Origin: Nematostella vectensis
Lineage: Eukaryota > Cnidaria > Anthozoa > Actiniaria > Edwardsiidae
Reading direction: 5' to 3'
Assembly (NCBI RefSeq): GCF_932526225.1
Contig: NC_064038.1
Coordinates: forward strand, 5,316,741-5,380,740
DNA: 64,000 bases
How positions within the stretch are numbered: the stretch's first letter is position 1; each line of letters opens with the position of its first letter. Positions 27,901-37,030 of the stretch are shown here, in pieces. A program made the translations under genes and the position numbers. The notes beneath the pieces are model-generated. The model was not told the DNA's origin. It saw nothing but the letters and a program-made list of their open reading frames with translations, and searched no databases.

Positions 27901-30900
27901 TAGTCACACAACATCTAAATACACAATACTTTGTTACAACATTTTTGTCACACAACGTCTACTCACACAACACCTTGTCACACAATAACCTGTCAAGGTG
28001 TTTCTAACACACTGTGAATGAAACATTTTTCTTGGAACTCATTATTAACCCACATTTCAGGCATCTGGTGTTTCACTAGCTCTTGGACTTCTCCTACACG
28101 AGCTCACTGTGGCAGGGCACTCAGGCGTGACAGAAACCGTCACACAACACCTTAGTATTTGGCGAGGCTGGGTCGATAACAAGGTATATCTTGGGCATCA
28201 ATCAGATTCTCTTTGTTGGTCACGAATCACCATAGCACTGGATCAGTGACGAGCTTACATGTATCAATCAGATTCTTCTATTGGTCATGAATCACGCAAC
28301 ACCCTAACACTTAAGCTGGTCAGTGACGTACATACCACGTCCACGTCCCACCTAATCTCTGGATCACACAGAGTGACAGACACCGTCACGCAACACCTAC
28401 TTTCAAGGGATCACACAGAGTGACAGACACCGTTACGCAACACCTACTCTGAAGGGATCACACAGAGTGACAGGCACCGTCACGCAACACCTACTCTCAA
28501 GGGATCACACAGAGTGACAGACACCGTTTCGCAACACCTCTGAATTTTTGCAAAGTTTTGAAGAAGACGACATTTGTTGCACGTTCTCGTTAATATTTGT
28601 CGACATCCTCTGGATATCTTGATATATCTATTCTGATATAGATATTATAAAAAAGTGAAGTTTGTTGCCCTACTGAAAGTATGCTTTTCCTAGGAGCTCC
28701 CCTCCCTAAAGAAGCTTGCAGGTGCGAACGGCCTGATGGGATTGCTTGGTTCAGAGCGAGGATTCTTTCAGATAGATACTGCTCTCACTCCAGACCAGTA
28801 CGGCCAGGGCGCATGCGCGAGTATCCTCAAACTTATGCAGGCAGTAAGTACAGCTTCATCCATGTGGAATAGAAGACCGAAACACGATTCAGATTTTTTT
28901 TTGTTACGGGCTGACTACTAATGTCCAATTATTCGTTATTGGTTATTTGCTTTCTAATTTAGACAATAAAATTGTTAATTATTTTATTACTTTGTTAAGT
29001 TTGGTATTCAGATGGGAGATTTATCCAATAATTTTTTAGAAAAAAATGTTCTCTGTTTCTTTTGTCATCGTCACGGATAGCAAAATATCGGTTTTGTATC
29101 GTGTTTTAAATATCGCTGGCATCCCACGCAAGTAGCCCATAGGTACCTATTTTTATCTTCTCAGAGGGTCTCGTCACCCCAGGACATAGGCCTGGCAAGC
29201 AACATCGCCTGGCTGCTAGGACATGTGTATGCAGCCTCAACATCAACGAACGTGACAAGGACAAGTGGTATGCTAGTGCAAATAGATGCTAATACGCAAC
29301 GCAACTTGACAGGATTAGCCCGTCGAAAACAAGGGACATTTGAGCTAATTTAGAAGGGATTTCATGGGTTTATTTTCAGAAATTAGCGTAACAATTTTGC
29401 TCCTCTTGCCCTTGCTAAAAAAAGGAGATGAGGCAAATTGACAAGTGGCTTATGTTAGGGATTACAAGCGAGATGACATAAAGCGAGTTTGAAAAAAGAC
29501 ATGCTGGAGTTTGGAAGCGGAAGGACAGGGTATGGGTGTGGTGGGCTAATGGAATGTGTTTGAAATTGGAAGTGGCAAGGCGAAAAGGATGAGGCGAGTT
29601 GGAGGTGTGGAATCAGAGCCGTAGCAGGCTAAGTTATATTGGGGGGCACAATACAGAAACACTAAGAAAATATGGGGGCTGTGCCACGCCAATAATGGTC
29701 ATTTTCTTATTATTATTTTTTTAATATTGGGGGGGGGGGGGGGGAACGTGCCCCCAGTGCCCCACCCGCTGATACGGCCTTCTACGGTCCTACGGTATGT
29801 AATGGAAAATAGAATGGGATGGGGGAGGGGATTGCTTTACAATTGGCATATGTTGAAAATTGCAAGCTAAAGTGGGAGATGACGCACGTTGACAAGTCGA
29901 ATATATTTGAGGATAGAAGCGGGTGAGGGGGATGAAGCGAGTTGGAGAAGCGACGTATGTTGTAAATTTGAAGCAGGAAAGAAATATGGCCGAGTTGGAG
30001 CTAGGTTGGGCTGGTAAGTGTTGGAGAATGGAAAGGAGGGAGGGGATCGGGCTTATAGCCTGGACCGAGCTTGGGGGAATCAGAGTAAGGGCAATGTCTA
30101 GGGCTTTGTTTATTCTGTTTTTCAGTCCCTGATAGCTACACGTATCTGCCCGAGTCCAGTGTTCTGCGCGCTTCCTTTGACTTCTTGGCCAATGCTGGAA
30201 AAACAGGTATTGCTTGAAATGTTGTATCTTGTACATCATGTATATTTAGAGTCACATCTAGAAAATGGCAATAGTTGGCCTGTCCTGAAAGACAAAATGA
30301 CCGACTTCCAGTATTTATGTGTTTTATCAATGTGTGCTTGTCAACGAAAACTCGAAAAAAAAAGCCAATCTCGCTGCCATTGTACGTTACTGCACAATGC
30401 TTGCCCAATGCATTTCCATCAACTTATTCAATCGAATAACGATTATCGAGTCACAAATCGTTAATGAAGTTCAGCCGTTAGTAGGGGGTCATTTATTATT
30501 TATTATTTTTGTGCCATAAACCTTTGTTTTCAAATGTAGAGAACAAAGTAGTTGTTGAAGACCATTCTTTAATAATAATACCCATTTCTCACAAGTTCCT
30601 GGCGTGACAGTGTCTAGTCCTGGCGTGACAGTGTCTAGTCCTAGCGTGACAGATCCTGGCGTGACAGTGTCTTGTCCTGGCGTGACAGTGTCTAGTGCTG
30701 CCGTGGATGTTGTGCTGGAGTCGCTACTGACTGGCCCCACCGTTGGACTGCCTCCTGTCAACTGGCCGGCTGTGCTTGGACCGCTCATGAGAAGTAGCGA
30801 GTCTGGTAAGACTTCGCTACAATTACAAATACAAATATAACATTTCATTTCCTATTCTGGAAAGTCTAATTGTTGTTGTTTCCTCGTAGGCCTTAGTACG

Positions 30901-33900
30901 TGCAGGTTGTGTGTGCAGTTTGCCATCGTGCAGGCCAAGTCCTCGTCTAGTTTACCGCCATTCATATCCTCCTGGCTCAGTGCCGGCTTTGATAGCTTGG
31001 ATGTGAGTTCCAGGCGACTTGGACCAAGAAATCACGTGACACCCAAGATGACAAACGCGCGCGTGCTACGGCTTTTGGCGGGAAAATAACAAGAACAAAA
31101 ATAAACTTATCAAACGCTTGCGAATCAACCGAAAGTTTCCATGTCACAAAAGGCACATTTTAGGATGCAACCCATTTAATATCCTAAGAGGTTTCTAAAC
31201 TGATCGAGTTCTAGGGGCAATTGACATTGTCTGTTTTGTTTATACACTCTGACGTCGTTTTGCAATGATATGTTTTTTACGACAGACTCGAGTCGTATTG
31301 CGCTGTAGCAAAAAACGGTTTAAAACGGCTTTAAATTCGGTTTCAATTAAGTCTTTCTAATTAAGCCTCTTTTTGTGATCAGGATGAACTGAAGGTAGAG
31401 TTGTTCCAGTCCCTCTCTAAGCTCGCTGGTGTTGTTCCTCCCACACGCATGCAGGAGTTCATCCGGGGACCCGCCATAAGGGAGTTCAATCCCTCAAAGG
31501 TACCAGACCCAGAATGTTAACATCAGGGAGCACCAGTTATGAATACATTTGACAATCTTTACTTACACATTGATATAAGGTATAGCTACAAATACTATAC
31601 AAGCTGTAGAAAAACTGGTAGTCTGTGAAGGCGTTGCTTAATGCAGGCATTAAGGCAGCAATGGGTTGAAGTTTACTTTTGGATGACTCCCTGAGACCAC
31701 TTTCGTTGATGTTTTGTGCATTCAAACGCTTCGACGATGGGTTGATTCTCAAACGTTGGCGAAACAATTCACTGAGGAGTTCAACATACGGCTAAAACTT
31801 CAACCCTGTCTCGAATTATTTCCCAATTTTACCATCATGGCAGTTTTCTAATAAATGTGGTGCAGAGGATCATGGGAGTTAAAGCTCGCCAATAAAACTT
31901 TGCGCGCCAAGTTAACCACCATGCCTCGTGCGCCAGGCTTTGACTTGAGTTGAGTTGTAGGTAAAAGCGCCGAGAAATTTCATGTCGAACCATTCATAAT
32001 TTTAAAATGCGAAAGTTTCTATATCTGGGATAATTTTTTTAATTCAAGTTTAGTGGTGACCTCATTAAGATTTTATCTAACGGCGAAAGTTCCCAATATT
32101 TTATTAACTAAAGTCATCAAAAGGTTAGAGCATCGATTCCTTTTAGCGAATTTTATCACGGAATATGTGTGTTTGGAATTTTGATGTTTAGGCTTATTCA
32201 TTCTGAGGAATGTCTATGCATTCAGACATTACGGAAAAACATGACGTGACGCTTTAGATAAGCCCATTTCACACCAAATAAGGCGGATAATTTTTCTGAG
32301 TTCTTAGTAACTTTTTGCAAACAAAATATCAAGTGGGACTTTATTTAAATTGATGCGACTTTGTTAAATTGTCATTGAAATTTGAGCTTTTCGTCCCTAA
32401 ACTGATACACAGGGTAATGATGATCAATGAAAAATTATCTTAAAAAGCCAAAATCTGGTTATGTGCACTTCGGCCTCACGTTATTTGTATTTTGAAAATC
32501 AGTCCGTAATACAAGGAACCTATAGCCATTGTAAGAAATTGTGTCTACTCTCTCTATCTGGAATTGCGCGTTTTCCAGGTTTTTCCGTCATGTCATGCAT
32601 TCACGAATTATGTCTCCGCAGGAGTCTGTCTGCCTTGCGATACTAAGAGGGGTACTGTCAGTAATGACAATGAAAGACCCGCCCCCTTCTGCGATTGGCT
32701 GGACGTCCACAACTCTACGTTGTCTCTACGAAAAATATACGCCTGACATGTCTGAGGATACCGCCGACCTTTTTGCGCTATGCCTGGCTGAGATGCAACC
32801 CGAGGATGTGGACAAATTAACACAGGTAGCCCGCGCTATGCCTACTTGCCTGTACGTTTTACGGCGGAAGTTAGGGAGGTTATCTAATATGATGTCACCG
32901 ATTACGTCACCCAACCCCTGCGATCTCTACCATAGGCGTTGCTCTCGGTTCCATCAGCGTCTTAAACGTACGTCTTTCTTGCTCTTCCTTGCACAATAGT
33001 CCCCCCTCCTCCTCCCCCAATTAATTATTTGTCGCTTTTGACATCAGGGCGATAGTCCCAAGTTCATCCCGATCCGTTGTCGTCTTGCTCTTTTTTACGA
33101 ATTGCTATGAGAACCCCCCCCCCTCCCCCACTCCTTCCCTTCCCAAACTAATGGTTTCTCGCTTTTGACATCAGGGCGACAGTCTCAAGTCCATAGCGGT
33201 CCGCTGTCGTCTTGTGGGGTCAGGTCGCGCTAAACTCAACTGGATGAACGTGTGCTTGTCCACAATCATGTCGTCAGTCGCACAAGGTTAACGCTTGCAA
33301 TAAAATAAACTGGCCATTAACATAACTAGCATAAAAACTGGCCATAAAAACTATTCGTGAAAATTATAACTTTATTAATGTATCAATGTATTTTGCTTGT
33401 GATTGTGGACATAGGACCAGGCCAAACGTCCTTATTATCTGAGAAGACGTTTCGTTTTTACCAGTAATAATGTATTCTGTGTTATGTAATTGTGTTCTAA
33501 TTCGCTACACTCAAACGATAGCCTAATTAAAGAAAAAACAGGTAACATTGATGTGTCATGTGTTCCGTCTTCAGATTCCTGTGAGCTGGACCTAGCAGTG
33601 TATCACGTTACTAGAGCACTTTCCCAATCTCCCTCTAGCAAAGCAGACGAACGCTTGCAATGGCTGATGGAGCTAACGAGCCATATAAGGAGCTCCGCTT
33701 GCGAAAGTATAGTCCAGCCGTCCTCACAGGTGCGTTCATTTTTGCTTTTTAGGTTTCCCTTTATGATCCTCGCGTGACATATCCATGGGCGCGGATACGT
33801 ATTTATTACTTACTTATGTCAGTCTGAATCTTTGCTTATTATCTGGCTTCAAACTTGCATCACAGTTCTCTTGTTGTTGCAGGCGTTGTCACGGGGACTG

Positions 33901-34668
33901 GCAGTTCTTTCAAGCGCATGCGCTCATTGGGCTAGCGGTGTTCAATTTCCGGACCTACACATGGTATCACGGGCTCAACAACCAAGCAGTCTCCGGCGTC
34001 ACTATGCTTTACTGTGCATGCTCCCCGGCAACCTTCTTGAATTACTGAACAGTGAACCGTGGGCTCGGGTTGCGTCCAAGGTTCGCTTGTAACTAATTAG
34101 ATTATGAATTTGTGTTGTAAAGAAAAGCCGTCACACACTCTCTAGCTATCGTCGATTATTTCCTAAGCTTGCTTATGCTTGGACAGTGCCCATCCTAACA
34201 TTCCCCGCTTATGTTATGTTACGATATGTTAAAAGTCTTATAATTTCTCCTCAGATGTTTGACTGGCTATTTGCTCTGAGAGACGCGCCCGCAGTCAAGG
34301 GTAACGACAAACTGCGGTCTCTTGTCAAAGGTACTACAATCTGATAAAATATCGAAAGGAAGCGATGCCCCCCCCCCCCCCTCCCTGTGTCTTTGAAGGG
34401 TGTAAGAAAAGGAAGTTGTGTTTTGGATATAAAAGGATTATATTCCTAATCCAGAATCATTTGTTGGTCGCGCTTAAGGCAACAGTACAACTAGTATACC
34501 ATTGCAAATCAAACACTGTTTTACATCGTTTTGGTTTAATATTTCTGTTAAAAAGACCCCATCTATAACGAGCCTATTTCTTGTTCAGACTGTATTGTGA
34601 ATCTCCGCCACAATGATGCGTTCAAGAAAGCTGACGTTTGGACAGAGTCTGTGAAGACTACGACGTGA
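4875..34668 (+). CDS. FOCAD: focadhesin (44 coding exons, about 1,830 residues)
   Basis: Starts MADEGRNRFAFDN and ends SVKTTT-stop. Coding exons: 4875-4931, 5675-5752, 6030-6184, 6753-6854, 7065-7166, 9096-9244, 9937-10004, 10295-10379, 11399-11526, 11836-11923, 12168-12370, 12723-12805, 13485-13662, 14023-14127, 18502-18728, 19143-19284, 19541-19675, 20129-20263, 20990-21143, 21595-21774, 22135-22253, 22714-22898, 24079-24120, 24574-24811, 25378-25532, 26080-26163, 26241-26259, 26358-26428, 26753-26900, 27632-27751, 28061-28183, 28694-28843, 29165-29267, 30126-30206, 30596-30805, 30890-31002, 31383-31499, 32622-32825, 32936-32967, 33175-33286, 33575-33729, 33883-34080, 34255-34330, 34589-34668. 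All borders are GT/AG and phases agree, except between exons 38 and 39. The N-terminus and the block with LLWDYC, SACCQCW and FNYVLTGLLNVIP match the focadhesin pattern of leucine-rich helical repeats, and length is close to human FOCAD (about 1,800). The protein is linked to focal adhesions in vertebrates. Its plant relative RST1 works with the exosome/SKI RNA-decay machinery (known for the family). Exon 27 is a 19-nt microexon. Several exon edges seed intronic minisatellites. Confidence 0.9.
6491..6645. mobile_element. MITE-like element in FOCAD intron 3
   Basis: CAGTGTAGCCAGGATTTT at the left faces CCCCTGGCTACGCCCCTG at the right; the inverted ends match apart from a few bases. The 155-bp interior is noncoding and G-rich. 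The ends resemble the CAGGGGCGTAGCCAG termini of a widespread non-autonomous family (family inferred). Confidence 0.7.
7735..8785. repeat. 30-bp minisatellite with a 240-bp higher-order unit, FOCAD intron 5
   Basis: About 35 units of a 30-bp sequence (core CTTACCTGACTTCAACTACC). Variants differ at CTTACCTGAC or CTCAACTGAC and at CTACC or CTTCC. From about 8072 the variant order repeats every eight units: 8101-8160, 8341-8400 and 8581-8640 are identical, as are 8161-8220, 8401-8460 and 8641-8700. Open frames in two phases, with decapeptide repeats, follow from the absence of stops in the unit and are not a gene. Related single copies lie at 7178-7212 and 7678-7715, near the exon 5 donor. Confidence 0.9.
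10803..10945 (+). repeat. dispersed repeat, copy 1 (FOCAD intron 8)
   Basis: Shares AGATGTTATAA, GAGAGTTAATATGGGACCTC and TTTGGCAGACATGTAGAAC, in the same order, with 13809-13893. The copy here has an extra internal segment. Noncoding; probably a fragment of an interspersed element of unknown class. Confidence 0.6.
13809..13893 (+). repeat. dispersed repeat, copy 2 (FOCAD intron 13)
   Basis: Second, shorter copy of the element at 10803-10945, same orientation, about 3 kb downstream. Confidence 0.6.
14069..14385 (+). repeat. 166-bp duplication of the FOCAD exon 14 end and its donor
   Basis: The stretch from GCCAACCCCGATTTGAAGC (14079) through the exon end ACCCACAAG, the donor GTAGAGAG and about 100 bp of intron is repeated from about 14235. 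In the second copy one base is missing after CTACAGATC, which breaks the coding frame. The donor is kept (ACAAAGTAGAGAG). No acceptor was copied, so it is a pseudo-exon fragment. Confidence 0.85.
14690..18520 (+). repeat. 53-bp minisatellite made of the FOCAD exon 15 acceptor
   Basis: About 70 units. One unit runs TTGAGTGTTGCTCCAGTTTC, TTACTTGTTATATTTCC, ATTCGTTTTCACATAG. The last unit runs straight into exon 15: its CACATAG is the true acceptor (AG at 18500-18501), and TTGAGTGTTGCTCCAGT is the first part of the exon, coding LSVAPV in the phase required by exon 14 (phase 0). Each unit thus holds a pyrimidine-rich tract, a TAG acceptor and the first 17 exon bases. Variants of 50, 52 and about 45 bp lack CAC, one T, or the TTACTTG stretch. 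Confidence 0.92.
20388..20770 (+). mobile_element. interspersed element, copy 1 (FOCAD intron 18)
   Basis: About 380 bp that match 32228-32598 in inverse orientation across the whole length: shared blocks include AACGTGAGGC, AGTCGCA, CAAATTTCAA and GAAATGGGCTTAT. The outer ends carry CATGACG-type motifs in inverse orientation. No transposase, so probably a non-autonomous DNA element. Confidence 0.65.
22490..22735 (+). repeat. decayed tandem copies of the FOCAD exon 22 acceptor edge
   Basis: Exon 22 opens CCCGTACAGCCGTCTGAATG after the acceptor CTTCTCAG. Upstream copies of this block lie near 22495 (TATAGCCGCCTGATTGATAC), 22535 (AAAGCCGTCTGAATGAGAC), 22584 (TCAGCCGTCTGAATGGTAC), 22625 (ATAGCTGAATGATAC) and 22668 (TGAGCCATCTGAATGAGAT). 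Spacing is about 40 to 50 bp. Most are diverged and have lost a good acceptor. Confidence 0.75.
22885..23690 (+). repeat. 47-bp minisatellite made of the FOCAD exon 22 donor
   Basis: About 17 units with the core GATGCTTTGGTAAGAAATTT then GGTGCCGATAAACAAAAT. The first unit overlaps the exon end: GTAGGGCTTTG is the last coding part and GTAAGAAATTC the donor. A second near-copy, still reading AGGGCTTTGGTAAGAAATTT, begins 46 bp further on. Most units therefore carry TTTG/GTAAGAAA, a strong donor-like sequence. Minus-strand open frames over this array are repeat translation only. Confidence 0.92.
24857..24962. repeat. (ATC)n microsatellite
   Basis: A nearly pure run of ATC/CAT triplets in FOCAD intron 24, followed by a diffuse ATC-rich tract to about 25120. 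Confidence 0.9.
25480..25755 (+). repeat. 81-bp tandem copies of the FOCAD exon 25 end and donor
   Basis: The exon end (AGTATATCGATGCCTTGAGG, CTCAGACTTCC, GGGACAGACCAA) plus donor GTAAGTGCATTAT is followed by two fuller copies and a truncated one. Copy 2 reads GACAGACCAAATACGTG (donor GT changed to AT) and copy 3 reads GATAGAACAAGTACGTGC (GT kept). Copies lie at about 25565-25640 and 25648-25725, with a fragment to 25755. Confidence 0.85.
26880..27415 (+). repeat. decayed tandem copies of the FOCAD exon 29 end and donor
   Basis: The exon end GACCCTGATCAGAGACTACAG, here broken as GACCCTGATC and AGAGACTACAG, with donor GTGAGC, is echoed in the intron: AAGACTACAGGCAAG (26939), CCTAACAGGTGAGCG (27131), AGAGATTGCAGGTGGG (27205), AAGATTACAGATGGGCACTC (27263), AGGATAACAGATGGGCACTC (27298) and AGAGATTACAGGTGAACACTC (27364), often preceded by GGACC. 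Some copies keep CAGGTGAG-like donors and others have lost the GT. Confidence 0.7.
28361..28545 (+). repeat. 46-bp tandem repeat copied from the interior of FOCAD exon 31
   Basis: Four units with GGATCACACAGAGTGACAGA then CACCGTCACGCAACACCTAC. The middle matches exon 31 (GCGTGACAGAAACCGTCAC, ACAACACCTT, coding GVTETVTQHL). The array starts about 180 bp after the donor. Between them, the donor-proximal intron phrase ATCAATCAGATTCT is itself duplicated. Confidence 0.8.
29614..29780. mobile_element. non-autonomous element fragment with GGGGGCAC/GTGCCCC arms
   Basis: Opens TCAGAGCCGTAGCAGGCT and closes with GTGCCCC and CTGATACGGCCTTCT; the ends are loosely inverted. A related start (TCAGGGCCGTAGCAGGT) lies at 56314. 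Noncoding, with a long G run inside. Confidence 0.55.
30595..30700 (+). repeat. 21-bp coding repeat at the FOCAD exon 35 acceptor
   Basis: Units of CCTGGCGTGACAG and TGTCTAGT repeat about five times, one shortened by 6 bp. Each holds GTGACAG, a possible acceptor, and all such AGs leave the same phase. I place the exon start at 30596 (after CACAAG), giving a peptide of repeated PGVTVSS. Starting at a later AG would only shorten the protein in steps of about seven residues. Confidence 0.7.
32228..32598 (-). mobile_element. interspersed element, copy 2 (FOCAD intron 37)
   Basis: Inverse-orientation relative of 20388-20770. Its end (TTTTCCGTCATGTCATGC) lies only about 25 bp before the exon 38 acceptor, so the element supplies part of the sequence upstream of that acceptor. 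Confidence 0.65.
33030..33225 (+). repeat. duplicated acceptor and start of FOCAD exon 40
   Basis: TCGCTTTTGACATCAG followed by GGCGATAGTCCCAAG at 33032-33062 is a diverged copy of the true acceptor and exon start (TCGCTTTTGACATCAG, GGCGACAGTCTCAAG) 127 bp downstream. Similarity extends through CCGTTGTCGTCTTG. The upstream copy keeps an intact AG and at least ten sense codons but soon meets a stop. Confidence 0.85.
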
Positions 34669-34784
34669 GAAAGCTCGAAAGGCAGCCTTCAGGTAGAGAA
34701 AAATATAGCAATCGCTACATGATCACCTTGGCCGAGTGAGTCCCGGGCATTCGCGTACACGTCAGTCTTTCCCTATTTACGGGG

Positions 34785-35096
34785 CAGTTAACGAGAAGCG
34801 TCGAGTAATCATCGGAAAACGTCGGGTAGTCATCAGAAGGTGTCGAGTAGTCATTGGGAAGTGTCGGGTAGTAATAGAGAAGCGTCGGGTAGTCATCGTG
34901 AAGCGTCGGTTAATAATCGGAAAGCGTCGGGTAGTCACCGGTAAGAGAAGGGTAATAATCGGGAAACGTTGGGTAGTTATCGGGAAGCGTCGGGTAGTTA
35001 TAGGGAAGAGGCCGGATAGTTGTCGGGAAGCGCCGGGTAGTCGTCGGGGAGCGTCGGATAGCCGTTCTGAAGCGTCGGGTAGTCGTCGGGAAGCGT
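34785..35096. repeat. 21-bp minisatellite after the FOCAD stop codon
   Basis: About 15 degenerate units with the core AGCGTCGGGTAGTCATCGGGA. It starts about 120 bp after the stop, so it may lie in the 3' untranslated region. The 21-bp period leaves open frames on both strands that only repeat seven residues; not a gene. Confidence 0.85.
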
Positions 35097-35099
35097 GAG

Positions 35100-36320
35100 A
35101 TTGTGTGGCCAATTAAGTGTAAGGCACAGTGTCACATTTTCCCATACATTTGAAAAGCTCATGACTACTAGCGCGAGTCGGGTAAGGGAATGCTGTCGCC
35201 AGACTGATCCATCTGTAGTACTCTTATAAAAGGGCGAAGCCCTTGAAATAATAAATAATAATAAAATCACAAATGCTAGCCGTGTGTCTGCTTAACAACT
35301 TTATTTTGATTTATACGCTATTGCCCTTTTAGTGTAATGCTAAAATGAGTGCTTAAGAAAAGCGTATGGTAGAATAAAATATCTTCTGAGTTCCCCTTTT
35401 TCTCTTGGCCCCTCAATAAATCGTGATAGACAAAGCTTTTGAAGGGGAGAAAACTATTAACAGTATTACTCTTTACGGACTGGCACAACCTTTAAACCTT
35501 ATTTATAACGACTTCTCCCCATTTTTGTAGGCGAAGGCAATGAGAATTGAATTCAGTAGAAATATCTGAGTTTTTTCCTAATGGTGTCCCAGTAACTAGC
35601 GATAAATAATGATAACACTTATAAATCATAGAACAACTTGGACAAAGGGAGTTTTTCATGATAAAAATTGGCTGTGATAATACAGTTCCTGTATGTATTT
35701 ATTACCCGGACTCGTTCTTCCGCTGCCAAAAGTTAGTGAAGGACAAGAGTTCGTCTCACCTGACGAGGCGTAGCGAGTTTACAAATATCTCCCATATGTC
35801 GAGTTGTCATGCGCGCATCCTCCATGCCCTTGGGAAGACGGAGATATCTTGAGTAGAACCAGTCATTGGTGATTTAATACCTTCTATGTTACTATTAAAA
35901 TATATAAAAAATCAACACTAACTTTCAAATAGTCTCGTCAATTACCATTTTGTCATCCTAAATGCCAAGTGTAAGAAAGCATCCAGCAAGGATGATTATT
36001 TTGCATGATTTGTTTTTGATTATTTATGCCAGTCTGAAACAATTTAAAAAGTTTTAGCTGACAAGGTTTCTTTATCACCACGCCTCTTTCTCATTTTTTA
36101 ATGTGATGGTCTCTTCACTCTCTTCATTCTCTTCACTAACTTCTCTCGAACCTTTTTTAAAAGGAGGTGAGAGGCCGTCCGTCTAAGGTTCGAGCAACTT
36201 CACACATTGCCCAGAATTCGGGAAAAAGGTAACATTTACTCACACAACCCTTATTTATCACACCCGCGCAAACGAGTGGTCTGATGGGAAAACAACAGCG
36301 TGCGCAATTTTTTTAACGGA
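35100..36320. other. intergenic, nothing recognised
   Basis: AT-rich sequence between the FOCAD end and the left edge of the duplicated channel block. Short open frames show no domain. An AATAAT-rich run near 35246-35270 could contain a polyadenylation signal for FOCAD, but this is a guess. Confidence 0.4.
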
Positions 36321-37030
36321 TGCGCGAGTGAGTGCAATACAAACATCTCGCCGCCTTTCCACCCTCTGCATCGAATCTTTTACGTATCAATAATTCAATA
36401 CTTTTCATCTAAGTTCAATAGGGGACTAGCGCTAAGACATCAATTGACCTTTTGGATGACAAATTTGAGCCAGAATAAACAAGGAAATAACTGCGCAAGT
36501 CTCGTCAGAGAACGATAAAATCTTTAATTCAAAATAAACCCTTTCTGGCTTTATTCGTAAGCGCTAAAAATGTTTTTGTTGCTGCTATTTTGCCGCTAAA
36601 AGCCGAAGCGCGCGCTAGCTACCCAAAAAGTCGTGAGATCTCTTCGCGTAAGTCCCCTATTATTATTATCTCAACATTGCAATTAAAATTACTTGTAGGA
36701 CGAATCTTTATGTGCTTGAGAAAGAGGAAATCAACCACAGGGTTTATGTTCTATGTTCGCCGACGTTTCCAAATTAACGCTTCGTCGGAGCTTGAAAAGG
36801 ATTCAAGAAGGCACCTTTTCTCAAAATAATTTAAATTTTACACTGATTATTTCCATGATCTTCGCGATAGAATTAAAACCAAGAACATATTGACATTTGA
36901 ATCAAATTAGGTAATGATAGTACAATTCTATAATTTTATCCCAGCTAATACCATAATATCTATCTTTTAGATTGTCAAGCTTTATCTCGTACTACTTCCT
37001 ATTCATAATCCATGTTTGGTCGAAAAAGCT

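Noticed and set aside
34736-35112. Arg/Val-rich frames on both strands after FOCAD
   Set aside because: Produced by the 21-bp minisatellite; no domain and no splice link to FOCAD after its stop.
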